In this document: one piece after another, positions 59,509 through 64,000 of the stretch | How positions within the stretch are numbered: position 1 is the stretch's first letter | How the letters are laid out: each line of letters starts with the position of its first letter | DNA from: DATLMR01 sp964615905 | GTDB lineage: Bacteria > Acidobacteriota > Blastocatellia > UBA7656 | Assembly: GCA_964615905.1 (NCBI GenBank) | Contig: CAZTUB010000008.1 | Location: 1 to 64,000 of the forward strand | Length of the DNA: 64,000 nt | Direction: 5' to 3' | Program-made: the position numbers and the translations under genes | The notes under the pieces: generated by a model | Databases searched by the model: none | Seen by the model: the letters and a program-made list of their open reading frames with translations, nothing else | Told to the model about the DNA's origin: nothing

Positions 59509-62394
59509 ATGACGAAAGAATTGATAATCAGCGCCAACGTGCACGAAAAGAAGGTCAGCATCGTTGAAGACGGGGTGGTCACGGAGTTTTATGTCGAGCG
59601 CAGGGACGAAAACCAGGGGGTAGTCGGCAACCTCTATAAAGGCCGCGTGATGAAGGTGCTGCCAGGCATGCAATCGGCCTTCGTAGATATTGGGCTTGAG
59701 CGCGACGCCTTCCTCTACGTCTCGGATTTCACCGAGTTTATGGAAGAGGAAGAAGAGATAGATTTTACTGAGAAGGTCGAGGAGATCGGCGGCGCGCCTG
59801 CCGCCCCGCGCCAGGAGGAACGCCCGCGCCGCGATGACCGCCGCCGCCACGAGCCCGCCGCTCAGCAACAGCGACCGCCGCAGCGCCCTAAAGATGAGCC
59901 AATCGCCGCCCGGCCTGCCGGGTCAGTCGAGCCAGGTGAGATTGAACCCGTCGAGATAGAGGACGCCGTCGAGCAGCTTGCAGAGATCGCCGACGAGAGC
60001 ATGATCCCGCCGCCGCCTACCGAAGAAGAGATTTACGCTGCGAATCATCCACCGGCCTCAGCCGCTGAAGAAGCGGAGCAGGAACCGGCAGAGGCCGAGG
60101 TGACCCCTGTCGAGGAACTGGTCGAGGAGTTTTTTGCAGAGCGTATAACGGACGACGACCTGCCGGTCAAAGAAGCGGCCGCGCCTGTTGAGCCGGAGGT
60201 TGAAGAAGAGGCCGCGCCTTCGAAGGCTAAAAAAGGCCGCTCTCGAAAGAAGGCCGTCGAGGCAGAGCCCGCGAAGAAGTCTACGAGGTCGAAAAAGAAG
60301 ACCGACGAAGCGAAAGATGACGAGAGCGCGGCTCCTGAATCGTCGGGTCGTAAGACGTCCGCCAGGGCCGCTTCAAAGAAACCCTCGCGCAAGCGCGGCG
60401 CAAAGGCCACGGCGGAAACAGCTGCCAACACGCCTGAGTTTGAGCGCGTCACGGACGAAGACCTGGCGGCGGACGCGGGCGATCTTTTGAAGGACGCGAT
60501 TGTTCAAGAGAAGATCATAGAGCAGGTTCACAACGCCGAGTATTCCACGCCCGGTTTTCAACCTGAGCCGGAGCCGGAGTGGCGCGTAGGCAGCTTGCTG
60601 TCACAGATGGGCGACACGGCCGATTTCGAGCGTGTAATCGATGAATCGGCGAGCGCGGTTGAAGCCGGCGAGCTTGACGAATCACTCGCCCCCGGCCCCG
60701 GGTTTCGCCACATAGCTGAGGCCGTGCCCGAAGGGCTGTACGAACGTGCCCAGGCCGAAAGCGGGGAGATAAGCGACCTGAGCGGCATGACGGCCACGGG
60801 CGATTCGGAGGCCGAGCTTGAGGCAGCGGGCGACGATGAGGATAGAGAGGCGAGCGTGACCGACCGGTATGGTCGCGGTGAATTTTCCAACCGCCGTGGC
60901 GGGCGTGGCCGCAGGAGACGCCGCGAGCCCGGCGCACCCGCTGGCGGTGACGGGGAGGAGACAGAGCCGGTCACGACCCCTGATGAAGGTGAAACGCCAG
61001 AGGAAGCGCCTCGCGTGGAGGCTGCGCGTCCTACTCGCGCCCCCCAGCCTACACGTACGGCTCCGCCGCCGCGCCAGCAGGAGTCGCGATATGAGCGACG
61101 CCCCGACGGCCAGCGCCGCCCCGACGGGCAGGGGCGCAGACCCGATCCGCCGCCGCAACGCCGCCCGGATCGCGGCGTGCCGACGATCAGCGAGCTTCTG
61201 CACGAAGGCCAGGAGATTCTCGTTCAAATTGCCAAAGAGCCGATTGCAAAGAAGGGCGCTCGCATCACTTCTCATATAGCGTTGCCCGGTCGCTATCTTG
61301 TCTACATGCCGACCGTGAACCACGTAGGCGTGTCGCGCAAAATTCCTTCCGACAGCGAGCGCATCCGGCTGAAACGCATAGTCGCCTCGCTTAGAGAGCG
61401 CGAAGGCGGGCAGGGCGGGTTTATCGCTCGAACAGCCTGCACAGGCCACACCGAGCAAGAGCTGCACGACGATATGAAATACCTCTTGAGGACGTGGGCC
61501 GATATGCGAAAGAAGGCCGACCGCGAAAAAGCCCCTGCGCTTGTCCATCGTGACCTCGACCTTGTGCAGCGAATCCTTCGAGATCAGTTGTCCGAAGAGT
61601 TCACGGCGATCCGTGTCGATAACGAAGTCGAGTTCGCCCGCATAGTCGAGTTCGTCAACCGCGTGCAGCCAAAGCTTGTCAAGCGCGTGAAACTCTACAC
61701 GGGCAGCCAGCCGGTTCTTGAGAAATACGGCGTGCAGCCGGAGATCGATAAAGCCGTACGCCCGCGCGTGTGGTTAAGGTCGGGCGGCTATATCGTCATA
61801 AACCAGACCGAGGCGCTTGTGGCAATCGACGTGAACACGGGCAAGTTTGTAGGCAAATCCGACCGCCTCGAAGACACGATAACCCGCACGAATCTGGAAG
61901 CCGCCAAGGAGATAGTCCGGCAGGTCAGGTTGCGCGATCTCGGCGGAATCATCGTAATAGACTTTATCGACATGGAGGAGCGCAAGAACCGGCAAAAGGT
62001 CATGCTCGCGTTGCAGCAAGAGCTTGAAGCCGACCGCGCGCCGTCGAAGATACTTTCTATAAACGATTTCGGTCTGGTGGCGATCACGCGCAAGCGCGTC
62101 AAGCAGTCGCTCGAACGGACGCTTTGCGCGCCGTGCCCGTACTGCCAGGGCGCAGGGATGGTCAAGTCGCCGCAGACCATGTGCTTCGAGATTCTTGAGC
62201 AGGCGAAAGCTATGTCAAGACAGGCGTTGTCTTACAACGATGTTATGTTGAGGGTGTCGCCTGATGTCGCTGAGGCGTTCAGGGCTACCGAGCGCGCGGT
62301 GCTCGAAGAGATCGAGGCTTACTTTGGGACTCCCGTGACCATCGAGGCCGACCCGAACCTTCACCAGGAGCAGTACGATTTCGCGATGCTGTAA
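59509..62394 (+). CDS. rne: Ribonuclease E/G with a giant insertion in the S1 domain
   Basis: 961 aa. Residues 1-80 begin the S1 RNA-binding domain (GNLYKGRVMKVLPGMQSAFVDIG). It resumes at Ile560 with ISELLHEGQEILVQIAKEPI, so about 480 residues rich in Glu, Ala, Pro, Lys and Arg interrupt it. The catalytic core has Asp774 (VAIDVNTGKFVG) and Asp818 (IIVIDFIDM), the Mg ligands, and the zinc-link Cys876/Cys879 (CPYCQG). Without the insertion the protein is about 480 aa, the size of RNase G. It cleaves single-stranded AU-rich RNA for rRNA maturation and mRNA decay. The insertion may replace the E. coli C-terminal degradosome scaffold. Confidence 0.95.
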   Translation: MTKELIISANVHEKKVSIVEDGVVTEFYVERRDENQGVVGNLYKGRVMKVLPGMQSAFVDIGLERDAFLYVSDFTEFMEEEEEIDFTEKVEEIGGAPAAPRQEERPRRDDRRRHEPAAQQQRPPQRPKDEPIAARPAGSVEPGEIEPVEIEDAVEQLAEIADESMIPPPPTEEEIYAANHPPASAAEEAEQEPAEAEVTPVEELVEEFFAERITDDDLPVKEAAAPVEPEVEEEAAPSKAKKGRSRKKAVEAEPAKKSTRSKKKTDEAKDDESAAPESSGRKTSARAASKKPSRKRGAKATAETAANTPEFERVTDEDLAADAGDLLKDAIVQEKIIEQVHNAEYSTPGFQPEPEPEWRVGSLLSQMGDTADFERVIDESASAVEAGELDESLAPGPGFRHIAEAVPEGLYERAQAESGEISDLSGMTATGDSEAELEAAGDDEDREASVTDRYGRGEFSNRRGGRGRRRRREPGAPAGGDGEETEPVTTPDEGETPEEAPRVEAARPTRAPQPTRTAPPPRQQESRYERRPDGQRRPDGQGRRPDPPPQRRPDRGVPTISELLHEGQEILVQIAKEPIAKKGARITSHIALPGRYLVYMPTVNHVGVSRKIPSDSERIRLKRIVASLREREGGQGGFIARTACTGHTEQELHDDMKYLLRTWADMRKKADREKAPALVHRDLDLVQRILRDQLSEEFTAIRVDNEVEFARIVEFVNRVQPKLVKRVKLYTGSQPVLEKYGVQPEIDKAVRPRVWLRSGGYIVINQTEALVAIDVNTGKFVGKSDRLEDTITRTNLEAAKEIVRQVRLRDLGGIIVIDFIDMEERKNRQKVMLALQQELEADRAPSKILSINDFGLVAITRKRVKQSLERTLCAPCPYCQGAGMVKSPQTMCFEILEQAKAMSRQALSYNDVMLRVSPDVAEAFRATERAVLEEIEAYFGTPVTIEADPNLHQEQYDFAML

Positions 62395-62401
62395 ACTACG
62401 C

Positions 62402-62430
62402 GGGAGCGCGGGCGATCCGTCCGCGCTCCC
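62402..62430 (+). terminator. Terminator after rne
   Basis: 10-bp perfect stem GGGAGCGCGG/CCGCGCTCCC with a 9-nt loop, then GGTCTTTCT, 7 bp after the rne stop. Confidence 0.75.
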
Positions 62431-62450
62431 GGTCTTTCTAACACCCCGCC

Positions 62451-63332
62451 TCAGGGCCGCTTGGTCTTCGCCTTCCTGGGAGATGGTTTGAGCGGCGCGT
62501 CATAATTCATCGCCTTCAGATGCATGATGATCGCTTGCGCCTCATCCTCCTGAATAATGTCCGGTCTTGCCACGCGACCGTTAGCGAGAATGACGCTGAA
62601 GTCGCCGCCCGCCTTCTGACCCTGTGACCCGTGGCATCCCATGCACCCGCCCATAAGGTACTTGTTGATGGTAGGCTTTTTGGGGTCAACGACGACAAAC
62701 GTGTTGAAATCTTTGCCCGCCGGTTGCGGGAAAATGTAGTTGCTATAATCGAAAATCTTCCCGTTCAGCACGTTCAACCCGCCGCTGAACTGTTGAAGCG
62801 AGGGGTTTGTCTCTACCACTTCGTTTGCGAGGTGGTATGTCGGCAGGTCGGCAGGCTGAAGGCTGTCGATGTCGATGGGCCGGGCCTGCACGTTGATTAG
62901 CCTGTAGTTCAACCAGACGGCCTTGCTGTTGGCAGCGGCTATCGCCGCCTGTGCCGCCCTGTTGGCCGCAGTTATTGTAGAGGGGATCATATACAGCCGC
63001 CTGTTGACGGTTATCGGGCCTTTGTACAGAGCGCCGCCCGGCGTTATCGTCGTGACCTCCTTGCCGCTGACATTGTGATAATAAAGCTGCGGGCTGTTGG
63101 TGTTGACGACAGGGGTGCCTGTGGTGGTCTCTGTCTGAAAAGTGCCGGGCTTATCGGGCGGCGGGGTGATAGTCAACGACGGGATAAACGGCTATGTGTT
63201 GACGTACTGAGGCTTTGTAGTACCGTCTGGCTCCTCGACGGGGTTGCCGCTGGCATCTACTATGTTGTTGTTGTGACCGAAGGTCGCGTAAATGAAGGCC
63301 GGGGCGTTGGTGATATATTGTTTATTTGACAT
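62451..63332 (-). pseudogene. Heme-motif (CxxCH) protein gene interrupted by an amber codon
   Basis: ATG 63332 has a strong AAGGAG seven bases upstream and opens MSNKQYITNAPAFIYATFGH, but codon 47 is TAG (63192-63194). The same frame then continues to a natural stop at 62451 for 293 codons in all. The C-terminal part carries one c-type heme motif, GGCMGCHGSQG, followed by a helical stretch typical of small cytochrome domains. There is no signal peptide, which is odd for a c-type cytochrome. A TTG at 63176 could restart translation (241 aa) but lacks a ribosome binding site. Pseudogene, sequencing error and readthrough are all possible. Confidence 0.7.
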
Positions 63333-63607
63333 GGTTTCTCTCCTTATTTACGGGCTTCTCGGTTGTCCGAACAGAGTCTGAGAGACTCTCTTCAGGGTGA
63401 GCTGTCTTGAAGCGATCATGAAAATCCCGGCGCTTCGAATTCTTTGGTTTAACCTGTGAGCTGTTTTAAATCATTCGCATTATACACAACCTTTGGCCTG
63501 TTGTATGTTAAATATTACAAGATCAAAAATTATCACCTGGACATCCGCCGGGATACGCCACCGACCGCAGCAAACGCGCGACGCAATCGGCTGGCGAGTT
63601 CCTGCTG

Positions 63608-63796
63608 CTATCTCTTTTTGGGCGCGATGAAACCGGCCAGTACCAGGCCGATATAGATAATCACGACCAGAGGCAATACCACGCGCAGTGTAATCATCAA
63701 GAGGGTTGATGGCGGGTCAATCAGACTGCTGACCAGAAAGAGAGCCTGTGAGACTAAAAGTAGCCATAAGGCCGCCCGATTGTTTTTCATAATCAT
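63608..63796 (-). CDS. Small two-helix membrane protein
   Basis: 62 aa, almost all hydrophobic, with two helices (about residues 9-25 and 32-55) and a basic tail APKKR. Its ATG overlaps the preceding stop codon (ATGA), so it is translationally coupled to the partial gene at the right edge; a second in-frame ATG lies at 63790. Function unknown. Confidence 0.65.
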   Translation of the reverse strand: MIMKNNRAALWLLLVSQALFLVSSLIDPPSTLLMITLRVVLPLVVIIYIGLVLAGFIAPKKR

Positions 63797-64000
63797 TGCC
63801 TTTTCTTTGGAGCCTGCTCAGGGAATTTCTTCAAAAGCTCGGCAAGCGGAGGCACGCCGTATTTCGCCCGCTCACTGTCCGGCGTTTTTCGATCAATAGG
63901 GACAAGCTCCTCTTTCCCTGTCTCCTGGTTGTTCACTCGATTCGTCCCGTATTTCTGGTAGCCTTCGGTGAAGCTCAGGTAGCGGTCAATGGATGAGGCT
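63793..64000 (-). CDS. C-terminal part of an unknown protein
   Basis: 68 codons to the TGA at 63793; the start is outside the window. The visible part is polar with tyrosines (DRYLSFTEGYQKYGTNRV) and ends PLAELLKKFPEQAPKKRQ. I do not recognise it. The ATGA overlap with the 62-aa membrane protein shows the two form an operon. Confidence 0.6.
   Translation of the reverse strand, partial: ASSIDRYLSFTEGYQKYGTNRVNNQETGKEELVPIDRKTPDSERAKYGVPPLAELLKKFPEQAPKKRQ

Noticed and set aside
62451..63176. Heme-motif gene taken as intact from TTG 63176
   Set aside because: No ribosome binding site at the TTG, while a strong one precedes the in-frame ATG at 63332; treated as an interrupted gene instead.
63456..63656. 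66-aa plus-strand frame
   Set aside because: Overlaps the coupled minus-strand membrane gene, has mixed composition and no ribosome binding site.

Overview
This is a GC-rich, gene-dense bacterial chromosomal window with no rRNA, tRNA, CRISPR array, integrase or intact transposase that I could find. The gene content best fits an Acidobacteriota genome, probably class Blastocatellia. The supporting features are the stand-alone MacB/FtsX-type permease, BACON and PKD secreted proteins, an RNase E/G with a giant insertion in its S1 domain, a DUF3108 protein, the FHA-protease and the TPR/PEGA proteins. The assignment is inferred from gene families only.

Layout. 1-6.2 kb: a degenerate receiver protein runs off the left edge and is divergent from a PilS/PilR-type two-component pair. 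The pair is followed by three type IV pilin-like genes, two of them preceded by good sigma-54 (-24/-12) promoter matches. 6.4-15.9 kb: an ABC-2 permease plus TPR protein, DUF3108 and isoprenylcysteine-methyltransferase-like membrane proteins, a GT9 glycosyltransferase, dxr, rseP and a secreted subtilisin. 15.9-24.3 kb (mostly minus strand): hslO, mog, thpR and ppk1 in a row, an FHA-TM-trypsin protein, tlyA and a lipoprotein with M15-like motifs. 24.4-31 kb: a zinc-ribbon membrane protein, then the minus-strand cluster grx-xseA-methyltransferase-xseB-ispA-dxs. Together with dxr this makes MEP/isoprenoid synthesis prominent. 31-38 kb: PEGA/TPR protein, SirB1-like protein, esterase, AhpD-like protein, an intracellular zinc-ribbon subtilase and a methyltransferase with a possible small RNA behind it. 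38.5-49 kb: MacB-type permease, a PKD lipoprotein and a large secreted PKD/BACON metalloprotease, an ECF sigma factor with two tiny membrane proteins, ymdB and a class III aminotransferase. 49.4-62.4 kb: a diguanylate cyclase, then the rod-shape cluster mreB-mreC-mreD-mrdA-rodA, a radical SAM/DUF2344 fusion and the RNase E/G gene. The right edge holds a heme-motif gene interrupted by an amber codon and two small membrane-associated or unknown genes.

The most unusual signals are: (1) five intergenic hairpin elements built from short, mostly heptameric direct repeats in inverted arms, each beginning within a few bases of a stop codon and each using a different repeat unit; (2) RNase E/G whose S1 domain is split by about 480 residues of acidic/basic low-complexity sequence; (3) sigma-54 promoters in front of pilins next to their likely PilS/PilR regulators; (4) a compact terminator-bearing candidate small RNA displaying a CCTCC (anti-Shine-Dalgarno) motif; (5) an ECF sigma operon with a 43-aa single-pass protein. 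Starts were adjusted from the longest open frame wherever a ribosome binding site or family length argued for it.
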